Assembly (NCBI RefSeq): GCF_030719295.1
Contig: NZ_CP120997.1
Span: forward strand, 2,666,001-2,730,000
Origin: Streptomyces sp. Mut1
GTDB lineage: Bacteria; Actinomycetota; Actinomycetes; Streptomycetales; Streptomycetaceae
Direction: 5' to 3'
DNA: 64,000 bases
Of the stretch, positions 6,504-16,313 are shown piece by piece (position 1 is the stretch's first letter; every line of letters starts with the position of its first letter). The notes below the pieces were generated by a model, which was not told where the DNA came from, did no database searches, and worked only from the letters and a program-made list of their open reading frames with translations. Position numbers and translations under genes: made by a program.

Positions 6504-8792
6504 ATGGCAGCAACGCCGTACACAGAGACCGCAGGGACCCGGCCACGAGTCCGCCGTGACGTCCTGTTCACCGAGACACCCGACGGCGTGATCTTCCACA
6601 ACGCCGACGGAGGGTTCCGGCTCACCGCCAGGTCCGGCTACCGGTTCGCCACGCTCATCGTGCCCCACCTGGACGGCAGCAGATCCGTCGAGGAGATCTG
6701 CGAGGGCTTCGGCGACCGGCAGAAGGCGATGGTCGGCGAACTCGTGACGGCCCTCTACGCCCGTGGCTTCGCCCGCCCCGTACCGGCACCGGACGAATCG
6801 GCGGCCCTGCGGACGGCCCCCGCCCCCGCCGAGCGCTTCGCCCAGCAGATCGCCTACGTCGACCACTACGCGGACGACGCCGACGCCCGGTTCGCCCGCT
6901 ACCGCGCCACCCGGGTCGCCGTGCTCGGCGACGGACCGGTGGCCCGCTGGTGCGTGCTGTCGCTCATCCGCAACGGCTGCGCCACCATCGGCGTCGATCC
7001 CGCCCTCGTCGACGGCTCCGGGGGCACCACGGCCGAGGAGTTCGCCGAGGTCCACCGGGAGGCGGCCCGGCTGGCCGAGGAGGACTGCCCCGTCGAGCTG
7101 TCCGTGCTCCCCGAGCCGCCCGCCCCAGGGGCCGCCGGCGACGGCTGGGCGGCGTACGAGGGGTACGACTTCGTCGTCACCGCGGCCGGTCCCCATGTGC
7201 CGGGCACCGTGCTGTCGTTGCTGCGGGAAGGGGTGCCCGAGGGACGGACGCTGCTCCCGGCGTGGACGTTCCAGGGCCGGGCCGTCGTCGGGCCGGTCAT
7301 GACCTCCCGGGCGGCGGCCTGCTGGGCCTGCGCGGCCCTGCGGCTGGGCGCGGCCGGCGGTGCGGCCGACGCGGCGGCGGCCGGGCTCTGGAGCGGGCTG
7401 GCCCTCGGCACCGGCACCCCCGGCGCCCAGCCATCGGGCCCGCTCGCGGCGATGCTCGGCAACCTGCTCGGCTACGAGGTGTTCCGCCTGGTCACCGACG
7501 CGCTGCCGGCCGAGACCCGTGACCGGCTGCTCATCCAGGACATGGCCTCCTTCGACGTGGCGTCGGAGCCGCTGCTGCCGCACCCCGCCTGCCCGTTCTG
7601 CGCGCTCCCCGCCGCCCTTCCCGAGCCGGTCGACCTGGCCTCCGCTCCGGCCCGCCCGGCGTTCCTCCCGACCGTGGCCACCGCCCCCGACGACGAGGCC
7701 GCGCAGGGCCCGCTCGCCGAACTCGAACGCCGCTCCGCCCTCGTCCGCCCGCACGCCGGGGTGTTCACCGCCTACGCCGACGAGCAGCTGACCCAGACCC
7801 CGCTGAAGGTGGGCGCGGTCGTCCTGGGCGGCCTGGGCGCCCCCGGCCCGAGGACGGTCACCGCCTTCGACATCCACCACACCGCCGGAGCCCGGCTGCG
7901 GGCACTGAACGCCGCCGCCACGGTCTACGCCGAGCACGTGGTGCCCGCCCCGGGACCCGACGACGCCACGGCGGAGCTGCCCGCCGTGGACCCGGACACC
8001 CTCACCGTCGCCTCCGGGACCGGCGGGACCGGGGCGGCCACCCGCTGGACGGCGGCCGTCTCCCTGCTCACCAAGGAGGCGCTGCGGGTGCCGGCGGGCG
8101 CGGTGCGCCCCTTCGGCGCGGACAACGCGGACCGGCGCTTCGAACCCACCCGGGCCGGTGCCGGGGCCGGTGCGGACCTGCCCGAGGCCGCCGCGGCCGG
8201 CCTGCTGTCGGCGCTCGCCCACGACGCGCTGCGCCGGGCCGTGCGAGGAGCCGGAGCGGTCTGCGTGATCACGCCCGAGACGCTCGGCGAAGAGCCCGAA
8301 CCGGTGTTCCTGCTGCGGTCGGCGGCCCACCTCGGCCTCACCGTCGAGCTGCTGGACCTCGGCGAGCGGGCGCACTCCGGGGCATCGGTCGTCCTCGCCA
8401 GGACGACCGGCACCCCCGCCCCCGCCCTCTGGGCCGTCGGCGCGGCCCCGGACCTCGCCTCGGCTGCCGTGGACGCCCTGCGGGACCTGCTCGGCGAGGC
8501 GCAGACGGCCGCCGGGCGGGCGGAGTCCGCCGACGGCACCGGCGCCCCGGACACCGGGGACCCGCTGCTGCGCGACCTGGACCCGGCGCTCGTCCCGGTC
8601 ACCTCCGGACAGCCCGCCGCCCCGGACGCCCCGGCCGGCGGGAACGACGCCGGGTGGACCCGCGTCCTGGAACGCCTCGCCGCCGCCGGGCGGGACGCCC
8701 TGGTCGTGCCCACCCACGCCGCCGACCTGCCCACCGCGGGCATCCACACCGTCCGCGTCCTGCTCACCCGGGCGGCCTCCGATGCCGGCTGA
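6504..8792 (+). CDS. TOMM precursor leader-binding protein (ThiF-like, RRE-containing)
   Basis: This 762-aa protein starts the biosynthetic operon. Residues ~15-85 look like a PqqD-type RiPP recognition element (DVLFTETPDGVIFHNADGG, then a predicted winged helix). Residues ~130-370 resemble an E1/ThiF fold with a degenerate nucleotide loop (VAVLGDGPVARWC). CWAC (~273) and CPFC (~363) likely form a structural zinc site. The C-terminal half has YcaO-like stretches (VSLLTKEALRVPAG, AGIHTVRVLL) without obvious catalytic motifs. Such ocin-ThiF proteins bind precursor leaders and activate YcaO partners during azoline formation. It overlaps the next gene by 11 bp. The family call is strong; the exact domain edges are approximate. 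Confidence 0.85.
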   Translation: MAATPYTETAGTRPRVRRDVLFTETPDGVIFHNADGGFRLTARSGYRFATLIVPHLDGSRSVEEICEGFGDRQKAMVGELVTALYARGFARPVPAPDESAALRTAPAPAERFAQQIAYVDHYADDADARFARYRATRVAVLGDGPVARWCVLSLIRNGCATIGVDPALVDGSGGTTAEEFAEVHREAARLAEEDCPVELSVLPEPPAPGAAGDGWAAYEGYDFVVTAAGPHVPGTVLSLLREGVPEGRTLLPAWTFQGRAVVGPVMTSRAAACWACAALRLGAAGGAADAAAAGLWSGLALGTGTPGAQPSGPLAAMLGNLLGYEVFRLVTDALPAETRDRLLIQDMASFDVASEPLLPHPACPFCALPAALPEPVDLASAPARPAFLPTVATAPDDEAAQGPLAELERRSALVRPHAGVFTAYADEQLTQTPLKVGAVVLGGLGAPGPRTVTAFDIHHTAGARLRALNAAATVYAEHVVPAPGPDDATAELPAVDPDTLTVASGTGGTGAATRWTAAVSLLTKEALRVPAGAVRPFGADNADRRFEPTRAGAGAGADLPEAAAAGLLSALAHDALRRAVRGAGAVCVITPETLGEEPEPVFLLRSAAHLGLTVELLDLGERAHSGASVVLARTTGTPAPALWAVGAAPDLASAAVDALRDLLGEAQTAAGRAESADGTGAPDTGDPLLRDLDPALVPVTSGQPAAPDAPAGGNDAGWTRVLERLAAAGRDALVVPTHAADLPTAGIHTVRVLLTRAASDAG

Positions 8793-10695
8793 GACCGCCG
8801 TACGCCCCCGGCCGGCCGAGCGCTCCGAAGCCGTCGACCGGTTCGCCGCGGCCCTGCGGGACGCGCTCGGTGAGACCGGTTGCGCGCAGCCCGTGACCGT
8901 GGCGCGGCTCGGCGTCCGGGACGCGTACGCGCCGGCCGGCACCACGGGCGGGGACGCCCCGGCCGACGGCGCCCTGCCCGTCCATCTGTACGGCCGCCAG
9001 GTGCTGATCGGGCCGTGGCCCGCCCGGGACGGGCGCGCGGGGTGCGGGACCTGTCTCGCGCGCCGCTGGCAGGGCGTGCGCTCGGTGTCCCTGCGCGAGG
9101 GCCTCGAACTGGGCGACGGCACCCGGCCGGTGGGCGACTGGCCCTACGGCACGGCCTTCGCCGCCACCGCCGTCGCCGCCCTGGTGGCGGGGCTCGCCGG
9201 GGCGGAGCCGGAGCCCGGACCGTACCCCCGGGTCCATCTGCTGGACCTGGACGCCATGACCGTACGCGGCCACCCCCTCGTCCCCGACCCGGAGTGCCCC
9301 GGCTGCTCCACGCCCCGGCCCGACACCGCCGAGGGCGCCGCGCTCACCCTGCGGCCGGCACCCCCGTACCGGCCGGGTGTCTTCCGGGTGCGGCGGGTGG
9401 AGGACTACCGGCTGCCGGAGGACGCCTTCGTCAACCCGCACTGGGGCGCGCTCGGTTCCTCGGTGATCTGCGACGTCGCCTCCACCACCACGTCCGCCAC
9501 CGTCGGCTGCTTCTCGACCCGCTCCGGGGACTACCTCCGGGAGACGTTCTGGGGCGGCCACGCGGACACGTACGCCCACAGCCGGAGCATCGGGGTCCTG
9601 GAGGCGCTGGAGCGCTACGCCGGGATGCGGGCCCGTGCCAGGACCACCCGTCTCACCGCCTCCCTCGACGAGCTGGGCCCCGACGCCGTCGACCCGCGCG
9701 AAACCGGGCTGTACGCCGAGGAGTTCCACACGGCCAACCCCCGGGTGCGGCCGTTCGCCCCCGACCGGAAGATCCCCTGGGTGTGGGGCTGGTCGCTCCG
9801 CGACGACCGCCCGCGCCCGGTCCCCGAGATCCTCGCCTACTACCACGCGCCCGGCCTGGAGAACCGGTTCGTGCAGGAGAGCTCCAACGGCTGCGCCTCG
9901 GGCGGCAGTACTGAGGAGGCCGTCTACTTCGGCCTGATGGAGGTCATCGAGCGGGACGCCTTCCTGCTCTCCTGGTACGGGCAGGTGCCGCTGCGCGAGA
10001 TCGACCCGTCGACCAGCTCCCGCCCCGCCACCCGGCACATGGTGGACCGGCTGGCCATGTACGGCTACCGGGCCCGCTTCTTCGACACCCGGATCGGCTT
10101 CCCCGTCCCCGTGGTCACCGGCTGCGCCGAACGCTTCGACGGCGCCACCGGCCGGATGTGCTTCGGCGCGGGCGCCGGGCTCGACCCCGAATCCGCCCTG
10201 GACTCCGCGCTCTGCGAGATCGCCACCGACGCGGTCAACCTCGTCGGCCGGACGCTGCGCGACGAGGAACGGCTGCGCGCCATGGCCACCGACTTCGACC
10301 GGGTCACCACCCTCCACGACCACCCGCTGTCCTACGGAATCCCCGAGATGGGCCGGCACGCCGACTTCCTGCTGCGGCAGCCCGGACCCCGCCCGCCGCT
10401 CGCCGTCGCCGACCTGGCCTGGCCGGACAGCGGGGGCGCCCAGGCCACCCCCGACCTGCGCGCCGACCTGCTGCGCGCGGTCGGCGCCGTCACCGCCGCC
10501 GGATACGACGTGGTCGTCGTCGACCAGACCCTGCCCGAGCAGCGCGCGCTCGGACTGCACACCGTCAAGGTGCTGGTCCCGGGGCTGCTCCCCATCGACT
10601 TCGGCTGGTCCCGCCAGCGCGCCCGGCACATGCCCCGGATGCGCACCACCCTCGGCCCCGCCGGACTCAACCCCGCACCCCACCCGTTCCCATGA
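8782..10695 (+). CDS. YcaO cyclodehydratase, first copy
   Basis: This 637-aa protein has an N-terminal region with CGTC (~89) and CPGC (~173), a likely zinc site as in TOMM YcaO proteins. The YcaO core follows (~265-637), with VLEALERYAG, NGCASGGSTEEAV and GLMEVIERDAF. It ends PHPFP, the PxPxP C-terminus typical of azoline-forming YcaO enzymes. YcaO proteins use ATP to cyclise Cys, Ser or Thr onto the preceding amide. Here the ThiF-like neighbour would deliver the leader. The stop overlaps an ATGA start candidate of the next gene. The paralogue at 19224-21191 has the same architecture. Confidence 0.92.
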   Translation: MPAETAVRPRPAERSEAVDRFAAALRDALGETGCAQPVTVARLGVRDAYAPAGTTGGDAPADGALPVHLYGRQVLIGPWPARDGRAGCGTCLARRWQGVRSVSLREGLELGDGTRPVGDWPYGTAFAATAVAALVAGLAGAEPEPGPYPRVHLLDLDAMTVRGHPLVPDPECPGCSTPRPDTAEGAALTLRPAPPYRPGVFRVRRVEDYRLPEDAFVNPHWGALGSSVICDVASTTTSATVGCFSTRSGDYLRETFWGGHADTYAHSRSIGVLEALERYAGMRARARTTRLTASLDELGPDAVDPRETGLYAEEFHTANPRVRPFAPDRKIPWVWGWSLRDDRPRPVPEILAYYHAPGLENRFVQESSNGCASGGSTEEAVYFGLMEVIERDAFLLSWYGQVPLREIDPSTSSRPATRHMVDRLAMYGYRARFFDTRIGFPVPVVTGCAERFDGATGRMCFGAGAGLDPESALDSALCEIATDAVNLVGRTLRDEERLRAMATDFDRVTTLHDHPLSYGIPEMGRHADFLLRQPGPRPPLAVADLAWPDSGGAQATPDLRADLLRAVGAVTAAGYDVVVVDQTLPEQRALGLHTVKVLVPGLLPIDFGWSRQRARHMPRMRTTLGPAGLNPAPHPFP

Positions 10696-10739
10696 CCGCA
10701 CGTCAGCTCCGCCCGCCCATCCGAGAGGGGACCGACCCC

Positions 10740-12374
10740 ATGGGATACGCCCATGAGTACGCCGACGCCGTCCTGCACCGCGGCCGCATCCCGATGGAGC
10801 CCGCCGACTTCGTCCCCGACTGGCCCGACGCCCCGCGCAGGGGCAAGTTCTACCCGGGCGTGGAGCCCTACGCCCTCCCCGACGGCGACGGCCTCCCGGA
10901 CGCCCCGGCCGCACGCGGTCTGCTGCCCGCCCCGGACGGCGGCAGGGCGGCGGACGACCCGGCCGGCTTCACCCTCCCGCTGCTTTCGGCGATGCTCAAG
11001 GACTCCTACGGGCTGACCGGCCGCCGCCTCGGCATCCAGGCCAACAGCGACCTGTCCGGGCTGCCGCTGCACACCCACGCCAACTGGTCCCGGGGCACCG
11101 CGGGCGGCGGCGGCCTCTACCCGGTCAGCGTCTACTGGGCGTCCGGCCCGTCCGGCCCGCTGACCCCCGGCATCCACTACTACGACGTCCAGCGGCACGC
11201 CGTGCAGCGGGTGCTGACCGGCGACGTCTCGGCCCGCGTCCGGGAGGCGCTCGGGCCGGACGCCCCCGCCGGGGCCCGGGAGACCGACCAGTACCTGATC
11301 CTCGGAGTCAAGTACTGGCAGAACGCGTTCAAGTACAACAGCTTCTCCTACCACGTCGTCTCCACCGACCTGGGCACCCTCGTGCAGACCTGGCGGATCT
11401 GGGCGGGCGCCCGGGGCCTCGTCACCTCGCCCGTCCTGTGGTTCGACGAGCCCCGGCTGAACGGCCTGCTCGGCACCGAGGGCGAGGAGGAGGGCGTGTT
11501 CGCCGTCGTCCCGCTGCGCTGGGACGCCCCGGCCCCGGCCGCCGCGGCGGTCCCCGAGGGACCCGACCCGGCCGTCCGCCACCGCGACGCCGAACGGTCG
11601 CGCACCGTGCTGGAGTTCCCCACGCTCCTCGCCATGCACGCCGCGACCACCCGCGACGCGACGGACCGCCCCGCCCCCGGGGCGCTGGCCGCCGCCGCCG
11701 CGCCGCCCGCCCCGGCGGGCGGCACCCGCGTCGCCCTCCCGGCCCCCGTCTTCCCCGCCGTCCCCGTACGGCGCGCCCTGCGCACCCGGCGCAGCAGCTT
11801 CGGCCGCTTCGACTCGGCGAACCCCGTCACGCCCGCCCAGCTCTCCGCCGTCCTCGCGGCCTGCGCCGGGACCTCGCTGCCCAGCGAGGCGGACCCGGAC
11901 GGCGCGGTGCGGCAGGCCCGGATGTACGCCTTCGTCAACCACGTCGAGTCCATCGAGCCGGGCGCGTACGTCTACGACCCCGAGGCGGGCGAGCTGCGGC
12001 TCGTCGAGGCGGGGCCGCAGGGGGCGTTCCTCCAGGACAACTACTTCCTCGCCAACTACAACCTGGAGCAGGCGGGGGCCGTCCTCGTGCCGACCGTCCG
12101 CACCACCGCCGTGCTGGACGCGGTCGGGGACCGCGGCTACCGCCTGGCGGCCGGAACGGCGGGCGCCGTGGCCCAGACGTTCTACGTGGCCGCCGCCGCG
12201 CTCGGGCTCGGCGCGGGCGTCGCCCTGGGCTTCGACAACATCTCGTTCATCGAGAAGCTCGGCCTGGACCGTGTCCGCGACGTCCCGGGCGACGGCGACG
12301 AGGCACCCCTGCTGATCATGCCGCTCGGCAACGAGCGCCCCCGGCCCGCCGACTTCCGGCACGAGATCGCCTGA
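10740..12374 (+). CDS. SagB-type FMN dehydrogenase (azoline oxidase)
   Basis: This 544-aa protein has nitroreductase-fold features of the SagB family. The first half contains HTHANWSRGTAGGGGLYPVS and KYNSFSYHVVSTDLGTL. The second half contains a repeated nitroreductase-like segment (RRALRTRRSSFGRF, ARMYAFVNHVESIEPGAYVYD, AAAALGLGAG). These FMN enzymes oxidise thiazolines and oxazolines to azoles. ATG 10740 was chosen because GAGAGGGG lies nine bases upstream. ATG 10692, which overlaps the preceding stop as ATGA, is an in-frame alternative adding 16 residues. Confidence 0.88.
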   Translation: MGYAHEYADAVLHRGRIPMEPADFVPDWPDAPRRGKFYPGVEPYALPDGDGLPDAPAARGLLPAPDGGRAADDPAGFTLPLLSAMLKDSYGLTGRRLGIQANSDLSGLPLHTHANWSRGTAGGGGLYPVSVYWASGPSGPLTPGIHYYDVQRHAVQRVLTGDVSARVREALGPDAPAGARETDQYLILGVKYWQNAFKYNSFSYHVVSTDLGTLVQTWRIWAGARGLVTSPVLWFDEPRLNGLLGTEGEEEGVFAVVPLRWDAPAPAAAAVPEGPDPAVRHRDAERSRTVLEFPTLLAMHAATTRDATDRPAPGALAAAAAPPAPAGGTRVALPAPVFPAVPVRRALRTRRSSFGRFDSANPVTPAQLSAVLAACAGTSLPSEADPDGAVRQARMYAFVNHVESIEPGAYVYDPEAGELRLVEAGPQGAFLQDNYFLANYNLEQAGAVLVPTVRTTAVLDAVGDRGYRLAAGTAGAVAQTFYVAAAALGLGAGVALGFDNISFIEKLGLDRVRDVPGDGDEAPLLIMPLGNERPRPADFRHEIA

Positions 12375-12387
12375 CGGGAATCCATCG

Positions 12388-15162
12388 ATGACACTCCTGA
12401 CACCCGACACCGCCCCCCGTCCGCCCGACGTGTGGGAACCCGGGCACCGCTTCCTGCTCCGTGCGGCCGGCCTGCCCCTGGAGACCGTCCGGGGCCTGCG
12501 CTGCCCCGGAACCGGCGACTGGGCGAACGCGGTCCTGGAACTGGAGCAGTGGCTGACCGCCGAGGGCGCCGCGCTCAGCGAGCTGCTGCACGGGCTGCTC
12601 GGCGCCGCCGACGCGGCCGGCAGCGACGCCCGCCGCCTGCTGCTCACCCTCCGCCGCGAGGTCTTCAACAACCGTCTGCCCGCCGACCCCGGGGCCGCCG
12701 AGCGCCTGGTGACCGGGCTGGCCGAACCTGCGGGCGCACGGCTCGCCGGCTGGCTGGCCCGCCGGACCCGGTACCGCGATCTCCTGGCCCAGGGACCCGG
12801 GTTGCTGGCCGGGGAGATGCGGGCCGCGCGCCGGGCGCTGCGCGAGGCGCTGTCCGGGGACCGCCTCCGGCTGGGGCTGCTGCTGGCCTCGCCCACGCTG
12901 GACAGCAGGCTCGACGGATACCTGAAGGACACGAGCGCCGAGCCCGGCAAGCGGATGCGGAAGATCGAGCGTTCGGCGCTCACGTACCTCTACCGCACCG
13001 CGTGCAAGACGAGCCCCTTCAGCACGTTGACCGCCGTCGCCACCGGCACCTTCGACGCCGGCGCCCCGGACTCCGCTCCGCCCGCCCTGCGCGTCGGCGA
13101 GGAGTGGACCAGTCATGTCCGGCTCAATGTCGTCGTCCTCGGCCGGCTGGCCGACCTGATCCTCGCCGACCCCGTGCGCCGCCAGGACCTCCCCGTCGTC
13201 CTCGCCCCGGGCTGGGGCCGCGACGAGGACCGCATCCGCTACGTCCGCCAGTGGGTGACCACGGGCGACGACAGCGCGGCCGTCACCTTCGACGCCGTAC
13301 GCGACCGGCTGTTCTACCTCCGCAGCAGCGGCACCCTGGACCGGCTGCTCACCTTCTTCTCCACCCACGAACGGCTGCGCCACCGGGACCTCGTGGACAT
13401 GCTGCGCACCGAGCGGGGCGCCGAGCCGGAGGAGGCCGAGCGTTACGCCGCCGCCCTGCTCCAGCTCGGCATGGTGCAGGTGCCGGGCCTGCGCACCGAT
13501 GTGCACAGCCCCGACCCGCTGCGCTCCTTCCAGCGGGCCCTGCGCGGTCTCGGGGCCCCCTGGGCGGACGCGGTCGCGGCGGGACTGGACGGACCGGCCG
13601 CCTGCCTGGCCGCGTACCCCGGCGCCCCGCTCACCGAGCGGCGCACCCTGCTCCGCACGCTGCGCGCCCAGCTCCTGGACGTCCAGCGGGAGCTGGGTGC
13701 CGAGGACCCCGCGCTCCCGCAGACCCTGGTGTACGAGGACGTCAGCGCGGGCGAGGACCTGCCCGGCGGGCCCGGACCGCTGGCCGGTGCCACCGGACAG
13801 GCGCTGCGGCGGGTCGAGGGCATCCTCCCGATGTACGACATCACGCTGCCCCAGCGCATCACCCTGCGCGGCTTCTTCCTGGCCCGTCACGGAAGCGGCG
13901 GGCGCTGCGACGACCTGCTCGGCCTGGTGCACGACTTCCACGAGGACTTCTTCGACCAGTACATCTCCTTCACCTCCAAGCGCAGCGCCTTCGACGCCGA
14001 CGGGGAGTACGTCCCCGAGGAGAACTGGCTCGGCCAGAGCGCCCTGCGCACCCTGGACACCGCCCGGCGGCGCTTCGTCGCGGGTATGCGCGAGCAGTGG
14101 GAGAAGCACGGCGCAGCGGACGAGATCCGGCTCCCGGCCGGTCTCCTCGCCGAGGTGTCCGGTGAACTCGCCCCGATCACGCCGGACTTCACACCGCAGA
14201 GCCACCACATCCAGGTCGCCGGGGCGGGCCCGGACGGGCAGCCGCTGATCGTCCTCAACCGCTCGTACGGCGGACTCGCCTTCCCCTTCAGCCGGTTCAC
14301 CCATGTCTTCGACCCCGACGGCACGACCGCCCCGGACACCACCCCCGGCCTCTCGGAGCGGCTGCGCGGCGAACTCCTGGCCCACGCCCCCCGAGGCGCC
14401 GTGCTCGCCGAGCTGACCGGGGGGCCGATCACCACCAACCTCAATCTGCACGAGCGGCTGACGAGCCACCAGATCGTCTGCCCCGGTGAGACCTCCACCG
14501 TCCCCGAGGACGCCCGTATCCACCTGGAGGACCTCTACCTCCAGCACGACGAGGACACCGACCGGCTCGCCCTGCGGTCCCGGCGGCTGGAGTGCGAGGT
14601 CGTCCCCGTCTACCTCGGCTACCTCGTGCCCGTCGCACTGCCGGAGATCCCCCGCACCCTGCTGCTGCTCTCCCCGAGCACGATGACCCCCACCGACCCG
14701 TGGGGAGGCGTCCCCGAGGGCCCCGCCCACGACGGGGTCACCCGCAGGCCGCGCGTGGTCCACGACGGGGTCGTCATCAGCCGCCGCAGCTGGACGGCCG
14801 AGGCCCGCGTCCTGCCCGCCCGGACGCCCGGCGCCGACGAGGCGGGGTGGTTCCTCGGCTGGCGGCGCTGGCGGCGCACCCACCAGCTGCCCGCCCAGGT
14901 CTTCGCGACGGTCCTGCGCGAGGGGCGCCGCGCCCTGGGCGCCAAGCCCCTCTACGTCGACTTCGACAGCCCGTTGTCCCTGACCGCGTTCGACGCCCTG
15001 CTGGAACGCGGCCCCGGCGACTGTGTGGTCCTGCGGGAGGCGCTCCCGTCCGAGGACGCCCCGCACGTGATCTCCGAGCAGGGGCACCACGTCGCCGAAC
15101 TGGCCGTGGAAACCTTCACCTCCCGCCCGCGTACCGAGGACGGCCCGACATGCCGGAACTGA
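12388..15162 (+). CDS. LanB-type dehydratase, glutamylation domain
   Basis: This 924-aa protein matches the N-terminal part of split class I lanthipeptide dehydratases. The conserved block RKIERSALTYLYRTACKTSP followed by FSTLTAVATG (~190-220) is typical. In this family, glutamate from tRNA-Glu is transferred to Ser/Thr side chains before elimination to dehydroalanine or dehydrobutyrine. The elimination domain is absent here and is supplied by the next gene, the split arrangement known from thiopeptides and goadsporin. It starts 14 bp after the dehydrogenase stop and overlaps the next gene by 13 bp. Confidence 0.9.
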   Translation: MTLLTPDTAPRPPDVWEPGHRFLLRAAGLPLETVRGLRCPGTGDWANAVLELEQWLTAEGAALSELLHGLLGAADAAGSDARRLLLTLRREVFNNRLPADPGAAERLVTGLAEPAGARLAGWLARRTRYRDLLAQGPGLLAGEMRAARRALREALSGDRLRLGLLLASPTLDSRLDGYLKDTSAEPGKRMRKIERSALTYLYRTACKTSPFSTLTAVATGTFDAGAPDSAPPALRVGEEWTSHVRLNVVVLGRLADLILADPVRRQDLPVVLAPGWGRDEDRIRYVRQWVTTGDDSAAVTFDAVRDRLFYLRSSGTLDRLLTFFSTHERLRHRDLVDMLRTERGAEPEEAERYAAALLQLGMVQVPGLRTDVHSPDPLRSFQRALRGLGAPWADAVAAGLDGPAACLAAYPGAPLTERRTLLRTLRAQLLDVQRELGAEDPALPQTLVYEDVSAGEDLPGGPGPLAGATGQALRRVEGILPMYDITLPQRITLRGFFLARHGSGGRCDDLLGLVHDFHEDFFDQYISFTSKRSAFDADGEYVPEENWLGQSALRTLDTARRRFVAGMREQWEKHGAADEIRLPAGLLAEVSGELAPITPDFTPQSHHIQVAGAGPDGQPLIVLNRSYGGLAFPFSRFTHVFDPDGTTAPDTTPGLSERLRGELLAHAPRGAVLAELTGGPITTNLNLHERLTSHQIVCPGETSTVPEDARIHLEDLYLQHDEDTDRLALRSRRLECEVVPVYLGYLVPVALPEIPRTLLLLSPSTMTPTDPWGGVPEGPAHDGVTRRPRVVHDGVVISRRSWTAEARVLPARTPGADEAGWFLGWRRWRRTHQLPAQVFATVLREGRRALGAKPLYVDFDSPLSLTAFDALLERGPGDCVVLREALPSEDAPHVISEQGHHVAELAVETFTSRPRTEDGPTCRN

Positions 15163-16313
15163 TCTCGTCCAGCCCCGCCGCCCGCCCCGTGGACACGGAG
15201 CGGGGCGAGTGGATCGCCCTGCACGTCTTCTACGCGGCCAGCCCCCGGCCGATGCTGGTCAACTGCGTGCGGCCGCTGGTCGCCGAGCTGACCGCCGAGG
15301 GGCTGCTGGCCGGCCACTTCTTCATCAACTACTGGCTGGAGGGGCCGCACGTCCGGCTCCGGCTGCGCCCCGCGAGCCCCGAGGCCGCCCCCGAGGTGCG
15401 GCGCCGCGCCGAGGAGGCCCTCACCGGCTTCCTCCGTACCCGGCCCGCCCTCTACGAGGTCGACTCCGGGTTCCTCAAGGACTTCTACAACGAGCTGTTC
15501 GACATCGAGTTCCCCGGCGAGGACCGCGCCCGGTACATGGGCGAGGACGGCCGGATGAACCTGCGGCCGAACAACTCCTTCAGCCTGGAGCGGTACGCCC
15601 CCGAGTACGCCAAATACGGCGGCCCGGCCGGCGTCGAGCTGGCCGAGTGGCACTTCCGGCACTCCAGCGACCTGGTCATCGACGCCTTCCGCACCATGAA
15701 CCTCCACCTGCGGACCGTGCTGCTGGGCACCTCCGCCCAGCTGATGATGGTCATGGCGAGCTGCTTCCTGCCCCAGGAGGACCGGCTCGCCGACTACCTC
15801 GACGGCTACTACGCGTTCTGGCACCGCGCGTTCCCCGGCACCGGCTTCATCGGATCGCAGGAGTACGAGCGCAACTACACGCAGATGGCGCCCGCCCTGG
15901 GGAGCCGCTTCGCCGCGATCCGCTCCGCCGTCGCCGCCGGTGAGCTGGGCCGGCTGCCGTCCTTCCTGCGCGGCTGGGCGGAACACTGCCTGGAACTGCG
16001 GGACCGCGTCGCCGATCTCGCCACCCGGGGCGAACTCCTCTTCCCTGTCTGGGACGGGCCCGCCCGCGAGGACACCGGCCAGGAGCGTTCCGAGCCGGCC
16101 GAGGCGGCCCCCCTGGAGAAGCTCACCCATGTGCCGGCCGTCCTGCCCCGGCTGCTCTCCCCGTACATGCACATGACCAACAACCGGCTGCATGTGACGA
16201 TCCGCGACGAGGCCTACCTCTCCTTCGTCCTGGGCCAGGTGCTGCGCGAGCCGGCGGCCCCGGCCGGTGCCGCGGCGGACGACGCCGGTACGGAAACGGC
16301 GGCGGGCGCGTGA
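15150..16313 (+). CDS. Thiopeptide-type / LanB C-terminal elimination protein
   Basis: This 387-aa protein contains EWIALHVFYAASPRPMLVNC, HFFINYWLEGPHVRLRL and, near the end, YMHMTNNRLHVTIRDEAYL, hallmarks of the SpaB_C/thiopeptide-type family. Members either eliminate glutamate from glutamylated Ser/Thr or, in true thiopeptides, catalyse the aza-cycloaddition that forms the pyridine ring. Only one copy exists in this cluster and it sits next to the glutamylation gene, so the elimination role is more likely. That argues against a pyridine core in the product. The stop overlaps the GTG start of the next gene. Confidence 0.87.
   Translation: MPELISSSPAARPVDTERGEWIALHVFYAASPRPMLVNCVRPLVAELTAEGLLAGHFFINYWLEGPHVRLRLRPASPEAAPEVRRRAEEALTGFLRTRPALYEVDSGFLKDFYNELFDIEFPGEDRARYMGEDGRMNLRPNNSFSLERYAPEYAKYGGPAGVELAEWHFRHSSDLVIDAFRTMNLHLRTVLLGTSAQLMMVMASCFLPQEDRLADYLDGYYAFWHRAFPGTGFIGSQEYERNYTQMAPALGSRFAAIRSAVAAGELGRLPSFLRGWAEHCLELRDRVADLATRGELLFPVWDGPAREDTGQERSEPAEAAPLEKLTHVPAVLPRLLSPYMHMTNNRLHVTIRDEAYLSFVLGQVLREPAAPAGAAADDAGTETAAGA

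Noticed and set aside
10332..12983. Very long antisense ORFs across the RiPP operon (for example 883 and 924 aa)
   Set aside because: High-GC genomes lack stop codons in the antisense frames; the composition is Arg/Gly/Ala-rich without domains and the sense genes have clear motifs.
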